From Cupriavidus necator (GTDB lineage Bacteria > Pseudomonadota > Gammaproteobacteria > Burkholderiales > Burkholderiaceae), in assembly GCA_022041995.1 (NCBI GenBank), contig CP074383.1:372001-436000 (forward strand): a DNA stretch of 64,000 bases. Direction: 5' to 3'. The translations under genes and the position numbers were made by a program. Each line of letters begins with the position of its first letter. The stretch's first letter is position 1. Below are positions 51,052 to 59,003 of this stretch, in pieces. Under the pieces are notes generated by a model. That model saw only the letters and a program-made list of their open reading frames with translations, was not told where the DNA came from and searched no databases.

Positions 51052-52290
51052 ATGCTGGAAACACACTTGAAGTCACCTGTTATCCGGCGCCGACTCCGCG
51101 CCGGCCCCGCCGCAGATCATATCGACGGTTTTGCCGACTGGCTCCAACACTGTGGGTACGCTGCCAGCAGGATCGACTGGATGCTGCGCTGCCTTGCCGG
51201 CTGGGCAGATTGGATGCTCGCCAGCGGATTTAGCGCGCAAGAACTGCTGCCTGGGTTCGAGGCGTGCAAGGCGGCACTTCAGAAGAATCCGCACGTCCCC
51301 TACAGTCGCGGAGCCAATCGCCAAGCCCTGACGGCAGCCTCGGTGTTCATCCGATTCCTCCAACAGCAGGGTGAGCTTCCGCCCCCTGTGACTCCGCCAT
51401 CTGCCAGTGACCTTTGGCCTGTGCTTGGAGAATTCCGTTCGTGGATGCAGCAGCATCGTGGGCTGACTGAAACGACGCTCGACATCTATCAGCGGACCCT
51501 GGTGGGGCTGTGCACCGCGCTCGGCGATGACGCACACACCTATTCCGCCGAAGTGTTGCGCGCCTTTGTCCTTAAACGCGCGCGTCCTCACGGAATTCAA
51601 AGTGCCAAGAGCATCACTGTCGCCGTACGCTCATTCCTTCGCTTTCTCAGTGCCACCGGGCGATGCCCCGATGGCCTCGAGCAGGCCATTCCTGGTTTCG
51701 CATGCTGGCAACGCTCGGCGGTTCCCCGGTTTCTCCTCCCAGACGATGTCGAGCGGGTGATCCACTCTTGTTCCGACGCTCCCAACAGGTTGCGCGATAA
51801 AGCAGTGCTCCTGCTCTTGGCACGGCTCGGGCTGCGCGCCAGTGAGGTCGCTCAGCTCAAACTCGCCGACATCGACTGGCGCCGAGGGTGTATCACCGTC
51901 TGCGGGAAGGGACGTCGCCAGGAGTTACTGCCTCTAACGCAGGAGGTCGGCGACGCAATTTTGCTTTACCTGAAACAGGGTAGGCCATCGTTGCAAGTAC
52001 CCGTCGTATTTACGACAGTTTTGGCTCCGCTTCGTGCGTTGACGCGCGCCTCTGTTACCCACATCGTGCGGAGCGCACTTCGCAGGGCGGGGGTCAAGTC
52101 GCCAATCAACGGCGCCCATGTTCTGAGGCACTCAGCTGCCACTGCGATGCTCCGTCAGGGGGCGTCCCTGACCGAGGTCGGCGCGGTTCTTCGACATCGC
52201 TCTCCTACGACGACAGCGCACTACGCCAAGGTGGACCTGGGCTTGCTGTCGGAAATCGCTCAACCGTGGCCGGAGGTGCGGTCATGCTAA
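51052..52290 (+). CDS. RIT2 first tyrosine recombinase (RitA)
   Basis: 412 aa from ATG 51052 (MLETHLKSPVIRRRLRAG) with GAGG six bases upstream; an in-frame start upstream at 50989 lacks a site. Catalytic domain in the last 190 residues: Arg in LGLRASEVAQLKL, Lys in VCGKGRRQELLPL, HxxR in HVLRHSAATAML, H in LRHRSPTTTAHY and Tyr in HYAKVDL. Overlaps the next gene by seven bases. Only distantly like RitA of RIT1. Confidence 0.94.
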   Translation: MLETHLKSPVIRRRLRAGPAADHIDGFADWLQHCGYAASRIDWMLRCLAGWADWMLASGFSAQELLPGFEACKAALQKNPHVPYSRGANRQALTAASVFIRFLQQQGELPPPVTPPSASDLWPVLGEFRSWMQQHRGLTETTLDIYQRTLVGLCTALGDDAHTYSAEVLRAFVLKRARPHGIQSAKSITVAVRSFLRFLSATGRCPDGLEQAIPGFACWQRSAVPRFLLPDDVERVIHSCSDAPNRLRDKAVLLLLARLGLRASEVAQLKLADIDWRRGCITVCGKGRRQELLPLTQEVGDAILLYLKQGRPSLQVPVVFTTVLAPLRALTRASVTHIVRSALRRAGVKSPINGAHVLRHSAATAMLRQGASLTEVGAVLRHRSPTTTAHYAKVDLGLLSEIAQPWPEVRSC

Positions 52291-53192
52291 TCGCCCATGC
52301 TGAACGCTACCTAGCGCTTCGCCAAGCACTCGGCTTCAAGCTTCGTGAGGTATCAATGAACATTCGGGCGTTCGCCAGGTTCGCGACTGCCCGGGGCGAC
52401 ACTCACGTCCGCGTTTCCACTGCGGTGGACTGGGCTACCGAGGGCTCCTCACCGAATGTTCGGTATATCCGGTTGCGAGACGTTGCGCACTTTGGCCGCT
52501 TCCTGCATGCCGAGGATCCGGCTCATGAGGTCCCAGCCAACCTGTTCCATTTCACCAAGCGGCGGCGCTTGCCCTATATCTACGCACCAGAGGAACTAGC
52601 GCAACTGATCGAGGCGGCCAACCATCTGCGTCCGACGTACCCGCTTCGACGCGAGGGGTACGCGACGATGTTCGGACTTATTGCTGCGACCGGGCTCCGT
52701 GTTTCGGAAGCACTCGACCTCAGGCTGGGTGACGTAATGCCCGATGGCATCCTGCGGATCCGGCATGCCAAGCTTGGAAAAAGCCGCCTGGTCCCCTTGC
52801 ATCCCACGGCGGCGACCGCCCTCAACCGATTCCTCGAAGCGCGCTGCCAGCTGGCGATGACGGACGACCACGTATTCCTGTCGGCGGGAGGACGGCGGAT
52901 TGCCTCCAGCACTATGGGGAGTACCTTTCATCAGGTAACGCGACTTGCCGGGATTGCCTCGGCACGAACGCGCCAGCCGCGCCTCGTTGATCTGCGACAC
53001 AGCTTCGCAACACGAGCTCTGGAGCAGTGCTCGACGCAACGTGAGGCGGTCGCCCGTCACTTCGTTGCGCTGACAACCTATATGGGACACACGGACATCG
53101 CGAATACCTACTGGTACCTGGAGGCCACCCCGGAGTTGTTGACCGATATCGCCGCTGCGGCCGAAGCGCTGATCGCCAGGGAGGATATATGA
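52284..53192 (+). CDS. RIT2 second tyrosine recombinase (RitB)
   Basis: 302 aa from ATG 52284 (MLIAHAERYLALRQALGF), with GGAGGT nine bases upstream. Catalytic set: Arg in TGLRVSEALDLRLGD, Lys in HAKLGKSRLVPL, HxxR in LVDLRHSFATRAL, H in MGHTDIANTYWYL with the Tyr. Compared with this intact copy, RitB of RIT1 lacks everything between about residues 60 and 235. Confidence 0.94.
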   Translation: MLIAHAERYLALRQALGFKLREVSMNIRAFARFATARGDTHVRVSTAVDWATEGSSPNVRYIRLRDVAHFGRFLHAEDPAHEVPANLFHFTKRRRLPYIYAPEELAQLIEAANHLRPTYPLRREGYATMFGLIAATGLRVSEALDLRLGDVMPDGILRIRHAKLGKSRLVPLHPTAATALNRFLEARCQLAMTDDHVFLSAGGRRIASSTMGSTFHQVTRLAGIASARTRQPRLVDLRHSFATRALEQCSTQREAVARHFVALTTYMGHTDIANTYWYLEATPELLTDIAAAAEALIAREDI

Positions 53193-54181
53193 CACCCGTC
53201 GCACCGTTGATCACCAGTTTCCTGCGCGAGCACATGCCGATCGAGCGCGGCTACAGCCCTCACACATGTGGCACCTACGCCCACGCCTTTCGCCTTCTGT
53301 TCATCTTTGCCAGCCAGCGCCTTCGGATCCGCCCCTCACAGCTGTGCATCGAGCAGATCGATGCCGCGTTGATTCTTGCCTTCCTTGCCCACATCGAGGA
53401 GCAACGTGGCAACTCGGCGGCCACGCGCAACGGACGGCTGGCCGCAATCAAAGCCTTCTTCCGCTACGTTGAGTTCCGTGTGCCCTCCGCCCTGGCACAG
53501 GCGGGGCAGATTCACGCCATCCCAGGAAAGCGGTGCGACAAGGCGCTAATCCAGCACCTCACGAGGGACGAAGTTTGCGCCATCATCGACGCTCCAGACA
53601 TCACAACGCGCCTCGGAATCCGGGACCGTGCGATGTTGCACCTCTGCTTCGCCTGCGGTCTGCGTGTTTCCGAATTGGTAGGGCTACCTTTAGAGAACTT
53701 GTCCCTGCAGCGAATGCCGAGCATCCGCGTTCTCGGGAAGGGGCGCAGGGAACGATGCCTTCCACTCTGGAAGGCGACTGCCGTGGATCTCCGGGCCTGG
53801 CTCGCAGTGCGGGGCCAGGTTCCGGTCCCCGAGCTATTCGTGAATGCGCAAGGACAGGCAATGACGCGAGCAGGATTCGAGTATGTCCTCGACAAACACG
53901 CCCGCACCGCTGCGAAGCGGTGTGCTTCTTTGAAGGGGCGCTCGGTGTCTCCCCACCAGCTTCGGCATGGCTGCGCTATCACCATGCTTCAGGCCACACG
54001 AGACCTCCGCAAGGTAGCCTTGTGGCTTGGCCATTCTGATATTCGCACGACCGAGATTTACCTGCGCGTGGATCCGTTGGAGAAGCTCGAGGCTATGGAG
54101 GCGGTATTGCCTCTTGGTTTGCGTCGTGGCCGATTCAAGGCGCCGGACGCGTTGATCGCCTCCTTGTTTGAACCGCAATAA
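53189..54181 (+). CDS. RIT2 third tyrosine recombinase (RitC)
   Basis: 330 aa; ATG overlaps the RitB stop (ATGA at 53189-53192). SAM-like N-terminal domain (GYSPHTCGTYAHAFRLLFIF) and catalytic domain with CGLRVSELVGLPL, LGKGRRERCLPL, SPHQLRHGCAITML, LGHSDIRTTEIYLRVD. Stop lies 83 bases before the RIT2 terminus. Confidence 0.94.
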   Translation: MTPVAPLITSFLREHMPIERGYSPHTCGTYAHAFRLLFIFASQRLRIRPSQLCIEQIDAALILAFLAHIEEQRGNSAATRNGRLAAIKAFFRYVEFRVPSALAQAGQIHAIPGKRCDKALIQHLTRDEVCAIIDAPDITTRLGIRDRAMLHLCFACGLRVSELVGLPLENLSLQRMPSIRVLGKGRRERCLPLWKATAVDLRAWLAVRGQVPVPELFVNAQGQAMTRAGFEYVLDKHARTAAKRCASLKGRSVSPHQLRHGCAITMLQATRDLRKVALWLGHSDIRTTEIYLRVDPLEKLEAMEAVLPLGLRRGRFKAPDALIASLFEPQ

Positions 54182-54301
54182 TGCACAGTGCCGTGCTGCT
54201 GAGATGCAAGCTGCACCGCCACTTGGGAGGTGTAGCTCTGCATAACTCCGCGCTCCGCATCATCTTCAATCTACGTAGCTATCGAGCCCCGTTTCGTCAG
54301 T

Positions 54302-54613
54302 TCAGGTTTGCGCAACGTTCCTCATCCCAGTCCTGGCTTGCCGGGCTTTCGTTTTCTCTTTTGCGACCCGCTTGGCGGTATCCCTCAAATCTCCCGGCCG
54401 CATCGTGGCGTGGACTTCCATGGCCCCCAACTGTTGCTGAAGCGCTCGCACTTCAGGCGCCCATCTCGTCATGCGGGCGCGAATCGCAGGGTTCTCGGCC
54501 GCCAACGCTTTCATCCAATCAAGATTCACTGCTTGATTTCTGAGTAGCTCTAGAAAAACTTCACGCGGTTCCAACAGTGGGGCGGCCACCCGCATCGGAG
54601 GCGGGCGCGTCAC
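54302..54613 (-). CDS. Hypothetical helical protein, possibly a gene remnant
   Basis: 103 codons, GTG start: PREVFLELLRNQAVNLDWMK, RMTRWAPEVRALQQQLGAME and a Lys/Arg-rich end (KRVAKEKTKARQARTGMR). Unrecognised. It overlaps the stop of the ProQ/FinO-like fragment upstream by four bases, so it may be translated from it or be a separate piece joined by deletion. Confidence 0.35.
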   Translation of the reverse strand: MTRPPPMRVAAPLLEPREVFLELLRNQAVNLDWMKALAAENPAIRARMTRWAPEVRALQQQLGAMEVHATMRPGDLRDTAKRVAKEKTKARQARTGMRNVAQT

Positions 54614-54939
54614 CGTTGCCCGCCGGCATCTTGCGTGCTCCTTCGGGCCGCATGTGCCGGCTGGCCTGCTGGTGCGGCCAGGTCGGCCAGGATGCCGACC
54701 TTCAGCGGCAGCTTTGGCGCGGGCTTGCGCGGAAACGCCTCAGGGAAGCGCTGTTGCAGCCGGCCGATGAAGGCGCCCACGGACAATGCCGGCGCCGGCG
54801 GGCGCGGCGCGCGGGGTGGGCGTCGCGAAGGCGGGCCCATCCCGACGGTGAGGGAGGGCGCCGGAGGCGTGGCCGGCTCGGCGGCCGCCTTGGCGCTGGC
54901 CAGTTGCGCGCGCAGCGCGGCGAGTTGTTCGAAGCCCAT
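54610..54939 (-). pseudogene. ProQ/FinO-like RNA chaperone, truncated
   Basis: From ATG 54939: MGFEQLAALRAQLASAKAAA, a Pro-rich linker, then VGAFIGRLQQRFPEAFPRK and KLPLKVGILADL, the first conserved block of the ProQ/FinO domain (R-x-x-F-P ... P-L-K-x-G-I-x-x-D-L). After that the frame drifts into GQPAHAARRSTQDAGGQ and stops; the rest of the domain is missing. FinO-like proteins act on antisense RNA in plasmid transfer control, fitting a plasmid origin. Confidence 0.6.
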
Positions 54940-55017
54940 GGCGGGGAATTCCTGACAGTGCAAACAGCCATTGTCGCCCAAAGTGCGCAGGTCTAGGTCG
55001 TCCAGGGCCGGGGCCAC

Positions 55018-55760
55018 GACGAACTGCGGGGCGAAACGCGGTGTCTGTTCCGCGGGCCAACGCGACGCGTCCTGGCATCTACACCACCGGGGCTACGCGT
55101 TGACACCTACGGTGCCGACAGGCGCAATGTTCTCGACGGAAGGCGACAATGATGCCTTGGTCGGTGCGTGCTCGTCCCAGGTGGTTCGGGGCAAAGCTAC
55201 CATCGTGTCAGAATTGTGACCACGTCGCTCACCGAATCACGCACGCTCATTTGCCAATTATCCACCGATGGCAATTCGAGACTTTACTCGACTCGGATCT
55301 CAACCGGTACCTCGTTCGCTAACGCGCATAGCCACACATTCGATTGGCGTTGACACAGATCAAGGCCGGTGCCGTTTCATTGGCCAGAATGGACCCCGCT
55401 ATCCCGCGAACGCAGTAAATTCCAACGTTATCCAACTGCCGCTGATACAACCATGCAAGACAGCACGCACGGCGGGCTGACGATCAATACCTCGGGACTT
55501 TGTCGAGCCCACCTTTACCGAGCCGCCGTCGGCGAGAACATAGCCGCAGGGGCAAGCGGACTGAAATCATCGGCATTTCAATCAGATGTGCAGACAAAGA
55601 AGCGTCGATGACGGCGTCAGACTATCGCGTCGCTTGTAATATCACTGCACTCGCCGCTGGCATCAGCCTTAGTGGCCGGTGCTGGAAGAGGGTAGGTTCG
55701 TAAAATCGTGTAGCCTCAAAGGCACCTGCACGAACCCACGTCACACACGGGAGAATACCG
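55018..55760. other. Long stretch without a supported gene
   Basis: About 740 bases. A plus-strand piece near 55110-55219 (PTGAMFSTEGDNDALVGACS) vaguely recalls the C-terminal part of Burkholderia-type lipases but is too short to call. The remainder has short frames only. The 60 bases before 55761 hold the ribosome site of the diguanylate cyclase. Confidence 0.35.
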
Positions 55761-57164
55761 ATGAGCGAAAGCGCAGCTCTGGAAGAACCTAGATCGATGA
55801 TCCGCGCCGTGACCAAAGCGTATGCGTCCTGTTTGATCGTTGCCTTCGCCCTGCTTCCGGCCTATCTCATTGCGTACCTCTTCTACTTTCAGGACCCCGC
55901 CCTGAAGTTTGAGAACCATCCCTTCCACGAAATTGCGATTGCCGCCGCCACTATTGAAGGGCTGTTCATCACGTATGTCACCTGGCGTTGCTACCAGTCG
56001 TCTGGGGAACCGCTGCTACGCTGGCTGACCTTGGGGTTTCTTGGCTTCGTCCTGATCTACGCGCTGCATGGGGCGTTTACCGGCATGGCGCATCACAATA
56101 TCTGGCTGTTCCTGCTGTATGGCCCGGCTTCGCGCCTTGTGATGGCGGTGCTGCTGTTTGTCGGGCTGCTCTCGTTTGACAAAAAGCCTGACGACGCCAA
56201 GGAAAGGAAAAAAACGTCGCGCTGGTGGGGCTGGATAGGGGTTTTCCTACTCATTGATATTGCAGTGGCGGCGATCGCCTACTCGCCCTTCGCGGGGCAC
56301 CCTGGCGTTCGCCTCTCGCTGGAAGGTGGTGCTTTATTGTTCTCCACCTTGAACGTCACGGCAATGGTGATGCGCCGCATCCGTTCACCCCTGATGCTGA
56401 TCTTTGGCATCTCCGTAGCCGCGTTCGCCCTGTCCTCCGTTGCATTTATGCTCGGGCGTCCTTGGAACCATATGTGGTGGCTGGCGCATGCTATTTTTGC
56501 CGGAGGCTTCTTTCTCCTGAGCTACGGCGTTGTCCAGGCGTTTCACACAACCCGTTCGTTTGCGACCATTTACAGTCAGGAAGAGTGGATGGCCCGTCTG
56601 GCGGCGGCCATGGGGCGCACCGAAAGTGCGCTTCAGGCGCTGAAACGGACCAACCAGAAGCTCGAACACCTCGCTGCGACCGACCCCTTGACCGGCGCAG
56701 CCAACCGCCGCACCTTCATGCAACGCATCGAAGCCGAGATTACGCGCGCGAAGCGGGAAGGCGAGGCGTTTTCTCTGTTGGCGCTTGATTTGGACAACTT
56801 CAAAGTGGTCAATGACCACTATGGGCATCAGGTGGGCGATGAAGTATTGCAAGATTTTGTGCGGCGATGTTTCGACGCAATCCGTCCTTATGACGGCGTC
56901 GCACGCGTCGGTGGTGAGGAATTTATGGTTCTGCTGCCGAGATCGGCGCGAGAATTGGCTTCTTCCATCGGTGAACGCCTGAGAACGGCGATAGAAAGCT
57001 CCGTGTTTGAGAGCTCCGCTGGTCGCAAAGTTCCGATGACCGTCAGCATCGGTGTCGCAGAATTCGGGCGCGATGGATATACGATAGACACCATCCTGCG
57101 GGCGGCCGATGAGCGCCTATACAAGGCGAAGGAAGAAGGCCGCAACCGCGTGGTGGCCGCTTAG
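55761..57164 (+). CDS. Membrane-bound diguanylate cyclase (GGDEF)
   Basis: 467 aa. About seven transmembrane helices (residues 20-285) form a MASE-like sensor region. A coiled linker (MGRTESALQALKRTNQKLEH) leads into the GGDEF domain (about 310-465): DPLTGAANRRTFMQ, LDLDNFKVVNDHYGH, the active-site RVGGEEF, and an inhibitory I-site RxxD (RPYD) five residues before it. It should make cyclic di-GMP from GTP with product inhibition. GGGAGA lies before ATG 55761. The gene is intact and stands alone, with no EAL partner nearby. Confidence 0.94.
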   Translation: MSESAALEEPRSMIRAVTKAYASCLIVAFALLPAYLIAYLFYFQDPALKFENHPFHEIAIAAATIEGLFITYVTWRCYQSSGEPLLRWLTLGFLGFVLIYALHGAFTGMAHHNIWLFLLYGPASRLVMAVLLFVGLLSFDKKPDDAKERKKTSRWWGWIGVFLLIDIAVAAIAYSPFAGHPGVRLSLEGGALLFSTLNVTAMVMRRIRSPLMLIFGISVAAFALSSVAFMLGRPWNHMWWLAHAIFAGGFFLLSYGVVQAFHTTRSFATIYSQEEWMARLAAAMGRTESALQALKRTNQKLEHLAATDPLTGAANRRTFMQRIEAEITRAKREGEAFSLLALDLDNFKVVNDHYGHQVGDEVLQDFVRRCFDAIRPYDGVARVGGEEFMVLLPRSARELASSIGERLRTAIESSVFESSAGRKVPMTVSIGVAEFGRDGYTIDTILRAADERLYKAKEEGRNRVVAA

Positions 57165-57227
57165 TCGGACACGCAACATCCGGTGAACCGCTGCACAGAA
57201 GCGGGGCGATTCAGTCGGAGCCCGAAG

Positions 57228-57365
57228 CTTTCCAGGCAATCCCTACGACGGCCACACCCTGCACGCGCAGCTTGAGCAAACCAACATCCTGCTGCAGGAC
57301 CTGCCCGGTGCTCCCCGGCCGCATATGGCCATCGTCGACCTCGGCTACCGCGGCGTGGACGCCTG
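57228..57365 (+). pseudogene. IS5-type transposase fragment
   Basis: NPYDGHTLHAQLEQTNILLQ followed by MAIVDLGYRGVDA, the second-Asp region of IS5-family transposases. About 45 codons only, ending where the integrase fragment starts. Confidence 0.65.
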
Positions 57366-57803
57366 CCCAAACTGCCTTGCCCGCTTGACGTCGTCGCTGT
57401 GGAGATAGATCGACGTGGTCGAAATCGACGCATGGCGCAAGTTATCGCGCACGGCGCTCAGCTCGACGCCCTTGGCCAGCGCGTGCGTTGCATGGGTATG
57501 CCGCATCCAATGCGGCGTGGCACGGCGGAGCTTCTCGGTCAGCGGTGGGTGGTCGCTGGCCAAGCTGTCTGCGGCCAACCGGAAAAATCGGCGCATGACC
57601 TCCCAAAGCCGTAGCGCCGTGATGCCGGTCTCGCTTCCGTCCACGCTACCGACCAGTGGCGTGGACGGCTCCCAGCGGGCGCGGCTGATCGGTAAGCCGC
57701 GCTCCTGCAGATAGGCTATTTCTGCCCATCCCCCGAGAACTGAAAATCTTCCGCCAGCCCTTGTCAGACATGGCTTCGCAGGGTGTGTATGGCCCCTGAC
57801 CAA
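57345..57803 (-). pseudogene. Tyrosine integrase C-terminal fragment
   Basis: About 110 meaningful codons: ALRLWEVMRRFFRLAADSLA, the HxxR box in TPHWMRHTHATHAL and LRHASISTTSIYLHSDDVKR with the nucleophile Tyr. The N-terminal two thirds and the first catalytic Arg are missing. Unlike the RIT recombinases; probably from an integrative element. Confidence 0.75.
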
Positions 57804-57834
57804 GATTTTCGATCATGCACATATTTGCATGATC

Positions 57835-58043
57835 GAAAGAACTACTTGCACTTCGGCTCCGACAGTGGCGGCGAACGCGGCGCCGCTATCTATTCGCTGG
57901 TGGCCTCAGCCAAGCTGAACGGTCTCGACCCCGAGGCCTACCTGCGACACGTCATTGCTCGCATCCCCGACCACCCCGTCAATCGCGTCAGCGAACTGCT
58001 GCCATGGGCCATGGCTGAGCAGATCCGCTCGAACACCGCCTGA
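57835..58043 (+). pseudogene. IS66 transposase (TnpC) C-terminal fragment
   Basis: RKNYLHFGSDSGGERGAAIY, SLVASAKLNGLDPEAYLRHV and NRVSELLPWAMAEQ are the well-conserved C-terminal end of IS66 TnpC. Orientation is opposite to the IS66 pieces at 58070-58766. Confidence 0.85.
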
Positions 58044-58069
58044 AAGTAACCTCCTCGTCAAGAACGCTG

Positions 58070-58766
58070 ACCGTCGGACGGTTACGCTCTTTCTCTGGGC
58101 AGGCCTGCCGGGCTCCTTGAGCACCTGTACCATTGTCTCGTTACCGTACACGACGTCGGCTTCCAGCAGATGGTCGCGCAGCAGGTTGATGATTGGCTGC
58201 ACCGCTTGGCCTACCCGCACCACGCTTGCAGCCAGGGTGCCGCGAGAGAGATCCCCGCCGAAGCGATGCAGCAGCGCTGCCTGGCGGTACAGCGGCAGGC
58301 CACCTGATACTTCGAGGTGATGCACCAGGCCAGCGCTGATTCGATAAGCAGTCCCTTGGGAATAATGCGCGCGGGTGCCGGCGTCGTCTTGATGCCGCCG
58401 TCGCAACATGGACAGGCGTACTTGACCCGCTGGTGCTGGATCACGCGGCGTTGAAGCCGCTTTGTGGCAAGGCACCACACCCTTTGCAGGTGTCTCGATT
58501 GGCCGCGAATCCATAACCTGCTGGACAACCGGCACGAATGCCGACAACGCACCTTGCGGCTGCGCTGAAGCTCGGTACTCCCGAATCCATTTGCGCAACT
58601 GATTAGCGTTGTGCCGGCCTTGAGCGGCCGTGCCCGAAACCGATGCTCCCGATTGAAGACAGAACTCAATCAGACGCCGCTTGGCCGCTGGCTCGTAGTC
58701 GCGCTTCCCATTGGGACGGACTCGCACCGCCTGCAGCGGAAATAGGTCAATCTCCTCTTGGATCAT
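58070..58766 (-). pseudogene. IS66 remnant: TnpA-like start and broken TnpC
   Basis: From ATG 58766: MIQEEIDLFPLQAVRVRPNG, PAAKRRLIEFCLQSGASVSG and NQLRKWIREYRA (accessory TnpA). Then come scattered frames of TnpC (VKYACPCCDGGIKT, SGGLPLYRQAALLHRFGGDL, QPIINLLRDHLLEADVVYGN with the DDE-region Asp changed in context). TnpB and several hundred codons are deleted. Confidence 0.8.
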
Positions 58767-59003
58767 GTTTGCGTCCGCAAAGTCTTTGCGGACGCAAGCC
58801 TGCCAACGTTCAGCCTTCAATACCAGACGTCGTCAATTGAGCGCTTACACTCCACGATCGCTCTGCTACGCGCGGTCGCGGAGGGCATTCGAGTGTCTAA
58901 AGTTGAGTATCTCTTTACCGCCAGCGAATAGGATTCGCGAACATCATAACTGGAAGGATTACGGGAGCATTTCGACCGAAGAATCTTGTTCAGCCGCCGC
59001 AAC
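58767..59003. other. Intergenic, nothing recognised
   Basis: No gene-like frame on either strand; lies beyond the 3' end of the giant minus-strand gene. Confidence 0.3.

Larger units (their letters stand above)
50807..54264 (+). mobile_element. RIT element 2, intact
   Basis: 3458 bp. Terminal inverted repeats start GATGATGCGGAGCGCGGAGT on both sides, perfect for 26 bases and imperfect to about 48. Three tyrosine recombinase genes on the plus strand overlap (52284/52290 and 53189/53192). All three keep their catalytic residues, so the element may be mobile. Confidence 0.92.

Noticed and set aside
55110..55219. Lipase C-terminus-like words (GDNDALVGACS)
   Set aside because: Only about 35 residues, no catalytic serine or histidine context; could be chance.
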